This document shows positions 27,489-37,034 of a DNA stretch of 64,000 bases, piece after piece. Within the stretch, counting starts at the first letter, position 1, and every line of letters begins with the position of its first letter. The position numbers were made by a program, and so were the translations under genes. Origin of the DNA: Wujia chipingensis (GTDB taxonomy: Bacteria; Bacillota; Clostridia; Lachnospirales; Lachnospiraceae); assembly GCF_014337155.1 (NCBI RefSeq), contig NZ_CP060632.1, positions 722,501 through 786,500 of the forward strand, given 5' to 3'. The notes beneath the pieces are model-generated. The model worked only from the letters and a program-made list of their open reading frames with translations. It was not told the DNA's origin and made no database searches.

Positions 27489-30400
27489 ATGGAAGACAGG
27501 CTATTAAAAATTGTAGAAGATATAAAGAATAATGTGTTCAGTGAATTAGTGGCAGAGACACCTGAATTAATGTGTGAAGAATTTGATAAGGATGTCTCTG
27601 CTCTTTTTGCGTGTTTTGATGATGAAATAATTCCTGTATCAGCATATGAATGTGAACAAGTAAATGTATACTTTGTTATGGAGATGTTTGAGGCTGTATT
27701 AGGTGCGTGTTGTGATGAGTTTGGAATTGATGAGGCGGATAGACTTTTAGGCATGGTATACCAGAGGTTTTGTAAATCATTTTCGAAGAATAGCAAAGTT
27801 TTTCAGGTAGTGTGTATAGAATTGGCGGTATGTTTTGCGTATGTTGGTGATATTGATTGGTTTAATTTAGCATATGAAGATATTAATACTCAAATTATAC
27901 GAGAATGTTTGAATGAATTTCCATTTTTTTATGCTGATAAAATGATGCAGCTAATGAATGTTATGAGGGATGAGAAGTGTATAGAAATGGGGAAAATGTC
28001 CCTTGATATTTATTCAAAAATTGAAGAAATAACAGAGGTTGATTATGTATGTTGTCTGGAAAATATGTGCGATACATATATGGTTCTAAATAGGTATAAG
28101 GAGTATAAGAAGTATGCTGATCAATTGAAGAACTGGGTGGAAAAACTGAACGATGATAATGATAAAAAAAATACTGTAATGCTTAAACTGTGGTTGTATG
28201 AATCCAGCATATTGGTGGAACAAGGGAAATATGCCAATGCAGAGCAGTGTGCTTTACAGGGATATGGTATGTGTGAAGATTCAGAGCAGTTCAGCGAGCT
28301 GAGACTTGCATTGATAAACAATCTTATAGTCTGTTTCTGTTGCCAGGAAATGTTGGAAAAGAGTATACAGTATCTTAATGAGGGACTTGAAATTATAAAC
28401 AAGTATGGAATTCAGGAATCTATGGGGGCTGCAGTATTATATAATACGTGGAATCTTTTATCAGAGAATGAATTCAGTGGTGAGGCAGCACAGCGTGTAA
28501 TGTCATGGCTATGGCAGTCAGATGTGGAAAAGTTGCCTGTAACAATGTTTGGAATGATTCTGAATAGTATACGATTAAATATAAATAACAAAAAAATAAA
28601 GGATAAAGATGTAGCATATGTGGAACGGGTATTGAATTTGATAGGAAGTCAATTGAATCCGGAGGATATAGATGGGGGAATTTTATTTTACTGGCAGGTA
28701 AAGGTTATTTTTTATGAATACATAGGAGATATACAGAGGAGTAAGTCTGCATTTGACAATTTATATTGTGTGAGCAATAGATATTCTCCTGATATGGATG
28801 CAGTTATAGAGATTGTGTTTAAGGAATATGATAGAATAAAGGGAATAATGGACAGGGATAGTTTAGGGTCGCTTTTGTTTTCACTTGCAAGGAGAACTCC
28901 TTTCAGATTGGAACAGGCCTGTGATGTAGGAGATGAGAGAGGACTGATAAACAAGGTATCAAGGGTAGGTATATTGTTTAAGGTTATAGTTGCAGCCGTG
29001 TATAGAAACGATATATCATGTAGCGACGATGAATTCTTTGAATTGGTATGCAATATGAAAAATGTGTATCCAGATGTATTAAGAAAACGTAAAATAAAAT
29101 ATGCAAATACTCCTGAAATGAAAAGGTTAAATGACTTACATAGAAGGTTGCTTGATTTGGATGGAGTAAGATATTATGGTCATCAGGTTGATGATGCAGT
29201 TGGTGAACTGAAATACGAAATACATGAATTAGAGAAGAAAATATATACTTCTCAAGAATGGACGGATGATAGCGAGTTTGCATGGAAGAGTGTGGAAGAC
29301 CTTTTTTTGCTGATTCCGGATAAGACAATATATATAGATTATGTGCAGTTTACGAACGAACAGAAGGATGTTACAGAAAGAAATTTAAGATATGGAGTAG
29401 TTGTTGCGATCAGACAAGGAGCAGAAGTTTATGTTCGGCGACTAGATATGATAAACGCATATAATATTCGTACAGTATTTAGTTCGTTGGATCTTGAGAT
29501 AAGAAGGAGTAGGGGGTGTGGAAATTCTTCTGGAGGGATGATTAAATGGTTGAATAAAAATATTCAAAATATGTTGTATAATCAACTTATTTTACCAGTA
29601 TTCAAAGTGATAGAATTAGAGTGTAATATTGAAAAAATAATCATATCAGGCGATATAGAGTTATCAGCGTTTGCATTTGATATATTACTTGATTCGTCTG
29701 GAAGATATCTTGCTGAGAGCTATAATGTAAATTATGTAAATTCACTTAGAAACATAAAAAATGATTTGTGGATGAACGATTGGATAGAAAATAATGTTCC
29801 AATTGGAAATGTTGAGAAATGTATGGTCGTTGGTAATCCCAGATTTACGATAGACAAGAATCGGGTATTGGAAAGTGATAGAACATTTGGGGCATTACCA
29901 TTAACTAAGGTTGAAGTTCAGGCTGTAGCAGATGTGTTGGAAACTGAAGTAATACAGAAACAGAATGCGAATAAAAATATATTTAGGGAAGTTCATGCTC
30001 CGATATTACATATAGCAACGCATGGTGAACATTTGATGGACAATACTTTTTTGGAAAAAAATAGGTATCTTTTATATGATATGCCACTTAGAAAAACGTG
30101 TTTTTTTATGTCTGGTGCAAATGATTGGATTGCAACAGGAAAGATTGATTCCCAATATGGAACAGGACTTGTGAGTGCAGAGGAAATATGCACATATGAT
30201 TGGACGGGGGTGAAGTTAGTAGTTCTGTCAGCTTGTTTTTCGGGATCAGGAGATATAAGCTATGAAGAAGGGCTTTTTGGGATGAATACCGCATTTATAA
30301 CTCAAGGAGTGCAAGTAGCGATTATTAGTTTGTGGGAGGTTGATGATCTGGCGTCTGCCGTTCTTATGACCAGATTTTATAAGAATTTAAAGGATATGTC

Positions 30401-30605
30401 GGTTTCTGAAGCTTTGTGGAGAGCTAAGAAATACCTGATGTCTGTGACAGTTGAAGAACTTACAAGAGATGGTTGGTTTGGGGAACAGAGAGTGCGACGG
30501 ATGGGACTTGTTGCGGATAGTATGAGGGAGTTGGCACATTATCCTAAAGATACTAGGCTTTTTTCAAACCCTGTTTATTGGGCAGGCTTTGTTCTTTGGT
30601 TATAA
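27489..30605 (+). CDS. TPR-CHAT caspase-like protease
   Basis: A 1038-residue protein. Residues about 130-560 are helical repeats of TPR type. The C-terminal 300 residues are a CHAT domain, the bacterial relative of caspases and separase. Catalytic His845 stands in ILHIATHGE and Cys916 in LVVLSACFSG, with FITQGVQVAIISLWEV and the final NPVYWAGFVLW typical of CHAT domains. Both catalytic residues are intact. It lies directly behind the sigma/anti-sigma-like pair and before a terminator. A comparable TPR-CHAT (Csx29) in type III-E CRISPR loci cleaves a protein that regulates a sigma factor. That parallel is known biology, but its application here is inference. Confidence 0.88.
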   Translation: MEDRLLKIVEDIKNNVFSELVAETPELMCEEFDKDVSALFACFDDEIIPVSAYECEQVNVYFVMEMFEAVLGACCDEFGIDEADRLLGMVYQRFCKSFSKNSKVFQVVCIELAVCFAYVGDIDWFNLAYEDINTQIIRECLNEFPFFYADKMMQLMNVMRDEKCIEMGKMSLDIYSKIEEITEVDYVCCLENMCDTYMVLNRYKEYKKYADQLKNWVEKLNDDNDKKNTVMLKLWLYESSILVEQGKYANAEQCALQGYGMCEDSEQFSELRLALINNLIVCFCCQEMLEKSIQYLNEGLEIINKYGIQESMGAAVLYNTWNLLSENEFSGEAAQRVMSWLWQSDVEKLPVTMFGMILNSIRLNINNKKIKDKDVAYVERVLNLIGSQLNPEDIDGGILFYWQVKVIFYEYIGDIQRSKSAFDNLYCVSNRYSPDMDAVIEIVFKEYDRIKGIMDRDSLGSLLFSLARRTPFRLEQACDVGDERGLINKVSRVGILFKVIVAAVYRNDISCSDDEFFELVCNMKNVYPDVLRKRKIKYANTPEMKRLNDLHRRLLDLDGVRYYGHQVDDAVGELKYEIHELEKKIYTSQEWTDDSEFAWKSVEDLFLLIPDKTIYIDYVQFTNEQKDVTERNLRYGVVVAIRQGAEVYVRRLDMINAYNIRTVFSSLDLEIRRSRGCGNSSGGMIKWLNKNIQNMLYNQLILPVFKVIELECNIEKIIISGDIELSAFAFDILLDSSGRYLAESYNVNYVNSLRNIKNDLWMNDWIENNVPIGNVEKCMVVGNPRFTIDKNRVLESDRTFGALPLTKVEVQAVADVLETEVIQKQNANKNIFREVHAPILHIATHGEHLMDNTFLEKNRYLLYDMPLRKTCFFMSGANDWIATGKIDSQYGTGLVSAEEICTYDWTGVKLVVLSACFSGSGDISYEEGLFGMNTAFITQGVQVAIISLWEVDDLASAVLMTRFYKNLKDMSVSEALWRAKKYLMSVTVEELTRDGWFGEQRVRRMGLVADSMRELAHYPKDTRLFSNPVYWAGFVLWL

Positions 30606-30621
30606 TATAATGAATACTTTG

Positions 30622-30653
30622 ATAGGCACATTTAAAAAAATGTGTCTATTTTT
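30622..30653 (+). terminator. Intrinsic terminator after the CHAT gene
   Basis: The stem ATAGGCACATTT / AAATGTGTCTAT, with a short A-rich loop and one G-T pair, is followed by TTTTT 17 bp after the stop codon. It ends the large island transcript before the Lon-like gene. Confidence 0.8.
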
Positions 30654-30776
30654 ATGCGACCTTTTTTTGATTATAGAGATATAACATATATGAAACAGCA
30701 AAATTAGAGAGGAAGATGTCTTATAAAGAATAATATTATACAGATCGATGAGGTTAGATTAAGGAGGAACATGGGG

Positions 30777-33700
30777 ATGACATTTGAAGATGCATTATAT
30801 GATGTAAACACTAAGATGGAGGATCGTGCATTTGGTGCAGTTAAGCAGGATATTACGAATCAAGGGTGCAAAACTTTAGGTGAGACCGTCAGATTGTTGG
30901 AGATAGGTGCGAATACAGAGGGGCTGGCTATTTTAAAAGTAGAAGTAGGCGGAAAGGAAAAGTGTGTTTTAACCAATCGTAAAGCAGAATATTTTGATGG
31001 TCTCGAAAACAGAATTGTATATATTTCGGGCTTGAAATCTTTATGTAAGAAGGAAGTGGGGGAAACGTGGTATATTCGTTCCTGTAAGGATGTGACGGAC
31101 AGAGAGAAAAATATTGCGAATAGTAATAAGCTTTCAGAAGAAGAGAAGGAGATGTTTCAGCGCAACATTGAAAAATTCAGTCCAGAGATACAAAGAGATC
31201 TGGGTTTAAAAAAGCTTGAGCTCGTGGACAAGCAGGAGCAGGTTAAAGAATCGGAAAAAATCTTATATAAAGATCCAGAAGAGTATGATGCACTTTATAT
31301 GGTATTAAAGAAGGTTATGCCACAGGAATTCCGGGATATATATGAATCTGTGAGATGCAGACTGGATAAGAACTGTTCAGCTTCTGAAAAGAAAAATTAT
31401 CTAAAGCAAATGGCAGACATAATGGAGTTTAACTGGATCAGGGATGCTGACTATAAATATATAGATATCTCTTATCTCAGGGAGAAAATCAATGTAACAC
31501 ATATTGGGCATCGCAAACAGTTAGAAGAAATATATACTGAGTTTGAAGCTGCTAATATATCAGAAATAATGCCTAAAACGATATGCTTGATCGGTCATCC
31601 GGATACTGGTATTAACCAGCTGGCAGAGACAATTGCATCTTCCATTGGGCGGGGGTATTCAGTGCTTAACCTTGCAGGTATCCATATGAAAGAGACAGAT
31701 TCACTCACAGGTACGTCAAAGATATATGAGAATGCGAGATCAGGTTTAATATTTGAACGTATCAAACAGGCAGGGGTACGAGGAGGGCTTGTTATTCAGG
31801 ACTTTGAATCTTACGATCCTGAAATTAGGAACACACTGACCCCTGTACTCCAGAAGACTTCATTTTTGGACAAGTTTGTAGAAGTAGAGATTAATTTATC
31901 TAATATGTTTGTGATTGTGACATGTAGTGACATAAAGGATATCCCGATGTCACTAAGAGCAAATATGACGACTATTTACTTCCAGGATGCAGAAGAGAAT
32001 GAGATTATAGAAACAATTAATAAGATTATTGCACCAAAGTATTGTCGGGAATATGGGATTGAATTTTCCAAAATGATTCCAGATGAATGTTGTAGGACGC
32101 TTATTTATAAATTTGCCAACAGGGATATGAATAAGTTGGATAATTTGATACGTTCTATTGTTGTTAATACAGTGACAAATGGTGAAAAAATATTCCCAGA
32201 CTACAGTGTAAGAGATATTAATGAGTTTTATTATGCAGAGGAGGATTATGAAAAGACACGCAACACATATGTGCGGGAAATTACTGGAACAGAGCATAAA
32301 TTCTTTACGTGTTATGATGAATATCCTGCATGTATACAGAAGAAAGTAATTAAACTTTTTGAAATCCTGAACTGGGAAAGTGATGAAAGTCAGAAAGAAT
32401 ATGCAAGAGATGCAATCCATTATCTTAGTAATATCTTTACTGGACGGATAGAACCTTTTGCTATTGGGGTAGTAATTAAGGAGTTAAGTAAGACGCATTA
32501 TCTCCAGAATGATTTTGGAGAAAGAATAGAGGCAGCTATTCTCTCAAAGCAGTTAGAACATAATACAAATAAAATGACGATTATAGGATTAGATGGTAAT
32601 GCGGGAACAGGTAAAAGTAGTACTGCTATTAGTGTTTCCAGAGCTTTAAAACGAAATTGTGTGAAAATAAATGTAGGTGGTGCCGGTGGCGCTGAAATAA
32701 TAAAAGGAACAAACAAGGTTTTACGTAATGCAGGACCTTCGATGATTGTTAGGGAGTTAGCAAAAAGTGGCCATGGATGTTATTCAGATGTGATTATTTT
32801 AGATGAGGTGGACAAGGCGACTCCGGAATTTTTTAATGCATTGTATGAGTTCCTTGATCCTAACGAGGAATATATATATGATCAGTATTTGGAGTGCAGT
32901 ATTCCTAAGAATAATTTTCTTGTAATGCTTACTTTTAATGATATTAGCTGCATTCCTTTACCGATCAGAGATCGTATGGAAATAATTGAATATAGTAATT
33001 ATTCTATGCAGGATAAGAAAGTAATTATCTCGAATTATATATTGCCTAAGCTAAAAGAAAAGTTTTCGATTGGAGAGTTGACAATTGAAAATGATGCATT
33101 GGATCTATACATTCATGATTACGATGTTGTACCAGGTATGAGAAATGTCGAACGAGATTTTGAATATATTCTTATGAATATAGCCAGAAATAATAAAGGG
33201 AAATTTGCGAAAACGGTAAGTGTTAATAAGAGTTTTATTATAGAATTTTTGGGAGAACGAAGATCTTTTGGATTTAATGATATTCCGCCCCGGTCTGTAG
33301 GAAAATGTGGTATGGCGCAAGCTCTTGCAGTTACTGCAGGAGGGATTGGAGTGAGTACAGCTGTGGAGACGGTCGTGAACCCATATCAGGAGAAGAAGGT
33401 TGAGATAACTGGGTTGCTGGAAGGCTCCTGCTTGGAATCTGTTTCAATTGCATGTTGTTATGTAAGTAAATATATGAAGAAGAAATTACCAAAAATCCAT
33501 ATTCATATGACAGATGCGGCAAAAAAGGACGGCCCTTCCGCGGGAGTAACGATTACCATGTCAATACTTTCATGCTTATTAGAGAAAACACTTCCGAATG
33601 TTGCATTCACTGGTAGTGTTGATCTTTTTGGGAATATAGGCCCTGTAGGTGGCGTGTATGAGAAGTGTATAGCTGCAGAACGCGCTTCGATTGGGAACGT

Positions 33701-33818
33701 GATTGTTCCATCAGAGTGTTATAAGAGACTGGTGGAAAGGAAGGAAATTGACAGATTGAATATAGAAATAGTTCCCGTTGATACAGTAGAAGAAGTAATA
33801 AAGTATGTGTGGGAGTAG
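30777..33818 (+). CDS. Lon-like serine protease with two AAA regions, the first degenerate
   Basis: A 1013-residue protein. Residues 1-110 are a beta-rich region that does not look like the Lon N-terminal domain. A first AAA region begins near 270. Its P-loop reads GHPDTGINQLAE, so the Walker A lysine is missing, and the Walker B equivalent LVIQDFESYD lacks the D-E pair. The second AAA region is intact (GNAGTGKSS at about 607-615, IILDEVDKA near 673-681). The C-terminus is a Lon (S16) protease domain with Ser921 in KDGPSAGV and Lys963 in GGVYEKC, spaced 42 residues apart, close to the spacing in E. coli Lon. The start at 30777 lies nine bases after AGGAGG; an ATG at 30771 is too close. Confidence 0.88.
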   Translation: MTFEDALYDVNTKMEDRAFGAVKQDITNQGCKTLGETVRLLEIGANTEGLAILKVEVGGKEKCVLTNRKAEYFDGLENRIVYISGLKSLCKKEVGETWYIRSCKDVTDREKNIANSNKLSEEEKEMFQRNIEKFSPEIQRDLGLKKLELVDKQEQVKESEKILYKDPEEYDALYMVLKKVMPQEFRDIYESVRCRLDKNCSASEKKNYLKQMADIMEFNWIRDADYKYIDISYLREKINVTHIGHRKQLEEIYTEFEAANISEIMPKTICLIGHPDTGINQLAETIASSIGRGYSVLNLAGIHMKETDSLTGTSKIYENARSGLIFERIKQAGVRGGLVIQDFESYDPEIRNTLTPVLQKTSFLDKFVEVEINLSNMFVIVTCSDIKDIPMSLRANMTTIYFQDAEENEIIETINKIIAPKYCREYGIEFSKMIPDECCRTLIYKFANRDMNKLDNLIRSIVVNTVTNGEKIFPDYSVRDINEFYYAEEDYEKTRNTYVREITGTEHKFFTCYDEYPACIQKKVIKLFEILNWESDESQKEYARDAIHYLSNIFTGRIEPFAIGVVIKELSKTHYLQNDFGERIEAAILSKQLEHNTNKMTIIGLDGNAGTGKSSTAISVSRALKRNCVKINVGGAGGAEIIKGTNKVLRNAGPSMIVRELAKSGHGCYSDVIILDEVDKATPEFFNALYEFLDPNEEYIYDQYLECSIPKNNFLVMLTFNDISCIPLPIRDRMEIIEYSNYSMQDKKVIISNYILPKLKEKFSIGELTIENDALDLYIHDYDVVPGMRNVERDFEYILMNIARNNKGKFAKTVSVNKSFIIEFLGERRSFGFNDIPPRSVGKCGMAQALAVTAGGIGVSTAVETVVNPYQEKKVEITGLLEGSCLESVSIACCYVSKYMKKKLPKIHIHMTDAAKKDGPSAGVTITMSILSCLLEKTLPNVAFTGSVDLFGNIGPVGGVYEKCIAAERASIGNVIVPSECYKRLVERKEIDRLNIEIVPVDTVEEVIKYVWE

Positions 33819-33829
33819 GGGGTGAATGT

Positions 33830-35269
33830 ATGCATCCGTTTATGACGTTTGATTATTTGGGCAATATTGTTGAGGCAACATATAAGACAATTTACACAGG
33901 TGGAACAGAGTTTGACAGTTGTGTGACTCGTCTTAGGTATGTATTTGGCAGATTAGCTGCTGCGGGTATGATTGCAAACACGACCAGAAAGAAAATAGAA
34001 AATTTTCTGACCAGAGATATGAATCTATCAAAAATGCAGGTGATTTCAAGACATACCAATGATGTGGTATTGGTCAATACCGAGATTCATGAGCAGGATT
34101 CATTTGATCTTAGAGAATTTATAATGTGGATTACCAAAGAATTATGCAGCGATCCAAATATGAAGAATTCTCTTTGTGGCAGGGAATCTTATGAAGGGGT
34201 TAAGCGAGTTCTCAATAGTTATGCAGGTAGGGCATTTCAACCTCCATTGAATGAAGACTGGATTGATTTTTATGTTTGCCAGGATAAGGTGTTTTTTACG
34301 AAAAAAGATGGACAGTATATTCATTTGTATGTTCATCAGAACGAGAATATTAGTTCGCTTTTCAGTCAGGAGTATGATGATAGAGAGGATTCGCAGCTCG
34401 GAAATGAAACATTGCTAGATGGCAGAATTTATTATTTTGATAACGGAACAGTGTTTGTTCAATCAACAGAGGAATTAATTATAAGGGCAAGAAATATAAG
34501 AGGTGGAAGATATAGTTACTCAAGGATAAATGGGAAAATTGTTGATCAACTCGAGAATGGAACTCTTTTATTTGTTGAAGAAGGCATGCTTATCTGCCTG
34601 AAGAGCAATGGAACAAGGAAAGAACTGGGAAACATCAAAAATATGTCACGAGATCAGATATTGAATTGTTTAAATTCTGACAGAGTTAGTAAAGAGATGC
34701 TTTGGAAAGGCTTGTTATTTACACTTTACGATTTTGATCGTATGAATTTTGACAATAAGTTAGGAAATCGACTTAGATTTGAACACTTCTTTGATGACAT
34801 TCCGATTCCATTTATGATGAATGAAGTTGTAGACAGGCTTTCGGAAATAGAAGCGTATTGTCATGATGGAGATATTATCAAAGCCGATGGTTATATAGAG
34901 GCGATGGGATATATTATGTCCATCGAAAATGAGCAATTGGATGAGAAAGGAACCATTGATGCTTTGATATATCTGCTAGACAATATAAAAACAAATCCAT
35001 ATGAACGGATTGTAAATAATTCTGGAACAGGAGTTATTAAGTGTATTGAATTTTTCTTTGGAGAAGTGGAAGAGGAGTCTGAAGTGCATTTTGAAGGAGA
35101 AGAGGAACTGAAAAAGATACTAGATGAGGCTGCAGATAATATGACAGTGGAGCAATATAACAGAAAGATTGATAGTATAATTGCAGAACTTGAAAGGCAG
35201 ATTGAGGAAGAGGAACGTAAGGAAAAAGAAGCCAAGAAGCAAGAAAATGCAGAGAATGAGCAAAGATAA
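33830..35269 (+). CDS. Hypothetical island protein with acidic coiled-coil C-terminus
   Basis: I do not recognise this 479-residue protein. Residues about 1-115 appear helical and residues about 135-270 are rich in beta-strands with many Tyr, Phe and Asp residues. A helical region follows, and the last 60 residues are a highly charged segment (IEEEERKEKEAKKQENAEN type), probably a helix or coiled coil. No membrane segment or catalytic motif is visible. It begins 11 bp after the Lon-like gene with an AGGGGGTG site, so it is probably an adaptor or substrate of that protease. The start is at ATG 33830. Confidence 0.65.
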   Translation: MHPFMTFDYLGNIVEATYKTIYTGGTEFDSCVTRLRYVFGRLAAAGMIANTTRKKIENFLTRDMNLSKMQVISRHTNDVVLVNTEIHEQDSFDLREFIMWITKELCSDPNMKNSLCGRESYEGVKRVLNSYAGRAFQPPLNEDWIDFYVCQDKVFFTKKDGQYIHLYVHQNENISSLFSQEYDDREDSQLGNETLLDGRIYYFDNGTVFVQSTEELIIRARNIRGGRYSYSRINGKIVDQLENGTLLFVEEGMLICLKSNGTRKELGNIKNMSRDQILNCLNSDRVSKEMLWKGLLFTLYDFDRMNFDNKLGNRLRFEHFFDDIPIPFMMNEVVDRLSEIEAYCHDGDIIKADGYIEAMGYIMSIENEQLDEKGTIDALIYLLDNIKTNPYERIVNNSGTGVIKCIEFFFGEVEEESEVHFEGEEELKKILDEAADNMTVEQYNRKIDSIIAELERQIEEEERKEKEAKKQENAENEQR

Positions 35270-35554
35270 ATTGAAGGAGAAACAAAAAGATATGGGATAT
35301 ATGCTGGGATTGGAGATGCAGTTACATATTCGGAAAGTTCAGAACTTCGAGATATCGTAAAACGAGTGCCATTGGAGGCAATTGTTTTGGAAAATGATTC
35401 ACCATATGTAATACCGGAAGGGATTCCGGGCAAGCGAAATACGCCGTTGAATATTCCGTATATTGCCAAGGTAGTTGCGGATCTTAAAGGGATTGATATA
35501 AAAAAGGTGGAAAGAGAAACTACAATGAATGCCAAAAGATTATATGGTATTTAA
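35270..35554 (+). pseudogene. TatD-family DNase C-terminal remnant
   Basis: The frame directly after the preceding stop codon reads GIYAGIGDAVTYSE, ELRDIVKRVPLEAIVLENDSPY, GKRNTPLNIPYIAKVVADLK and NAKRLYGI. This is the C-terminal third of a TatD metal-dependent hydrolase, including the E-N-D-S-P-Y version of the ETDSPYL metal-site motif. The N-terminal HxH motif and the remaining two thirds are absent. No plausible ATG opens the frame; only a GTG at 35366 could start a 62-residue stub. It reads as a relic left by a rearrangement, or possibly as part of the former 3' end of the preceding gene after a stop mutation. Confidence 0.7.
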
Positions 35555-35568
35555 ACAAGGAAAGGGAT

Positions 35569-36615
35569 GTGAGAGGTGTGCCAAAGATAAATATTGATGG
35601 AAGATACCCTTGCAAAGCGAATTGGGTAATCTTAAAATCTACGAAGAATGGTATAGCGGCTAGAAACTGTCTGAATCAGGAAACGGTAAAGCTTACAGAC
35701 AGACAAGCAAAATATCTCATGAGATTAGACGGAAATAGGAATCCCTGTAAAATAAAGGGTTTTACGAAACAAGAATGTGAGGAGTATTATGACTATTTAG
35801 ATAGTGAAGTGCTGATTCGGGATGAAGGAAGGACACTTCACGCTGATGGGATCATGTTGCATACAGTTTATATACCAGAGAGAAAATATGCAGGAACTAT
35901 TATTCCTAAGATATTGAATTCCTTATTATGGCTGACATTTCTTCCAGTATTCCTGTATGGTTTATTTCGAATATCCAGATATGATATCGAGTTTGGCATG
36001 AATTGTAATTATTTTTTTGCGAATGTTATTACAGGTATTGTTGGTGGACTGTTATTGGGGATGATTTTGCATGAAGTGGGGCATGCAATTGCTTGTTTGG
36101 CGAATATAAAAGGTGCATTTTTAGAGGCTGGATTTATGATTCGTGGAATTTTGCCTGGGGCGTATGTGATGATTGATGCAACAGATGTTACGAATCGACG
36201 AAAGAAAGCACAGATATATCTTGCAGGGATAGAGGTGAATCTTTTATTGTCTGGTCTGTTAATGATTTTGATGACATCTGTACGAGAGAACTCATTTCTT
36301 GGAGAGTGGAAAATTGCAATGTTATATGCAGTTGTGCAAAATGTAATTTTGGCACTTATAAATATTAGCCTTGTGGAAAATTTTGATGGGGAACATACAA
36401 TGCGTGCGTTGTTTGGAGGATCAATTGTAGATGCAGCTAAGGCTAATCTAAAACAAATGTTTTCCGCTAAAAAACGCAGAAATTATTTTAGAAAGAATGG
36501 TATAAATGGAATCGCAAATATATGTACGAGTATGGTTGTCTTGGTATTTCAGATATTTATACCATTGTTAATTCTTGCAGAAATAAGTATCTTCGTGGGA
36601 GGGGTGTTTTCATGA
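35569..36615 (+). CDS. Site-2-type membrane metalloprotease (M50-like)
   Basis: A 348-residue protein. Residues 1-95 are a soluble N-terminal region rich in charged residues, reminiscent of a small winged-helix or RiPP-recognition-like domain, though this is uncertain. Several transmembrane helices follow. H168-E-V-G-H172 lies inside a hydrophobic helix, and D273 in ENFDGEH matches the third-ligand motif (LDG/NxDG) of the site-2 protease family. Such enzymes cut membrane-embedded regulators or process peptides. The start is GTG 35569 after AAGGAAAGGG; a second GTG at 35578 is possible. Its stop overlaps the next small membrane-protein gene by four bases. Confidence 0.8.
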   Translation: MRGVPKINIDGRYPCKANWVILKSTKNGIAARNCLNQETVKLTDRQAKYLMRLDGNRNPCKIKGFTKQECEEYYDYLDSEVLIRDEGRTLHADGIMLHTVYIPERKYAGTIIPKILNSLLWLTFLPVFLYGLFRISRYDIEFGMNCNYFFANVITGIVGGLLLGMILHEVGHAIACLANIKGAFLEAGFMIRGILPGAYVMIDATDVTNRRKKAQIYLAGIEVNLLLSGLLMILMTSVRENSFLGEWKIAMLYAVVQNVILALINISLVENFDGEHTMRALFGGSIVDAAKANLKQMFSAKKRRNYFRKNGINGIANICTSMVVLVFQIFIPLLILAEISIFVGGVFS

Positions 36616-37034
36616 ACAGAAGATATGACATATTCAAAACAATGATTGGGATTATAACTATTGGATTGCTGATTCTTCAGTCATATGGTATGGCACACAA
36701 CAGGTTTAGCTGGTGGAATATTCCTGTTTCTATGATTCTATTAATTTTGGTCGTAAAAAGTGTGTCTTTTATGAGAGGCTGGGAAAGAATATGGATGTTC
36801 GTGATTACTTTGTTCTCAACAATCCCGTTCAATGTGAAGATGGGAGTGAATATTGTAGATTGGTATTTTGTGGATATCTTTTTAGTTACTAAAATTATAT
36901 TTAGGGTGATTGTGTATATGAGTTTATTATCCGCAGAAGAGATAATGATGTGTTTCGTTTCTAATATTATCTGGCCAGAGCAAAAAGATACTTTTTTAAA
37001 TGAAGTCAGAGAAGAGGAAGATGGTAGCATATGA
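36612..37034 (+). CDS. Small four-helix membrane protein
   Basis: A 140-residue protein with four predicted membrane segments at about 10-27, 35-52, 57-75 and 90-110, then a cytosolic acidic tail (EVREEEDGSI). It has no known family. ATGA overlaps on both sides (with the site-2 protease gene and with the phosphoesterase gene) show translational coupling. It may be a partner or substrate of the membrane protease. Confidence 0.65.
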   Translation: MNRRYDIFKTMIGIITIGLLILQSYGMAHNRFSWWNIPVSMILLILVVKSVSFMRGWERIWMFVITLFSTIPFNVKMGVNIVDWYFVDIFLVTKIIFRVIVYMSLLSAEEIMMCFVSNIIWPEQKDTFLNEVREEEDGSI

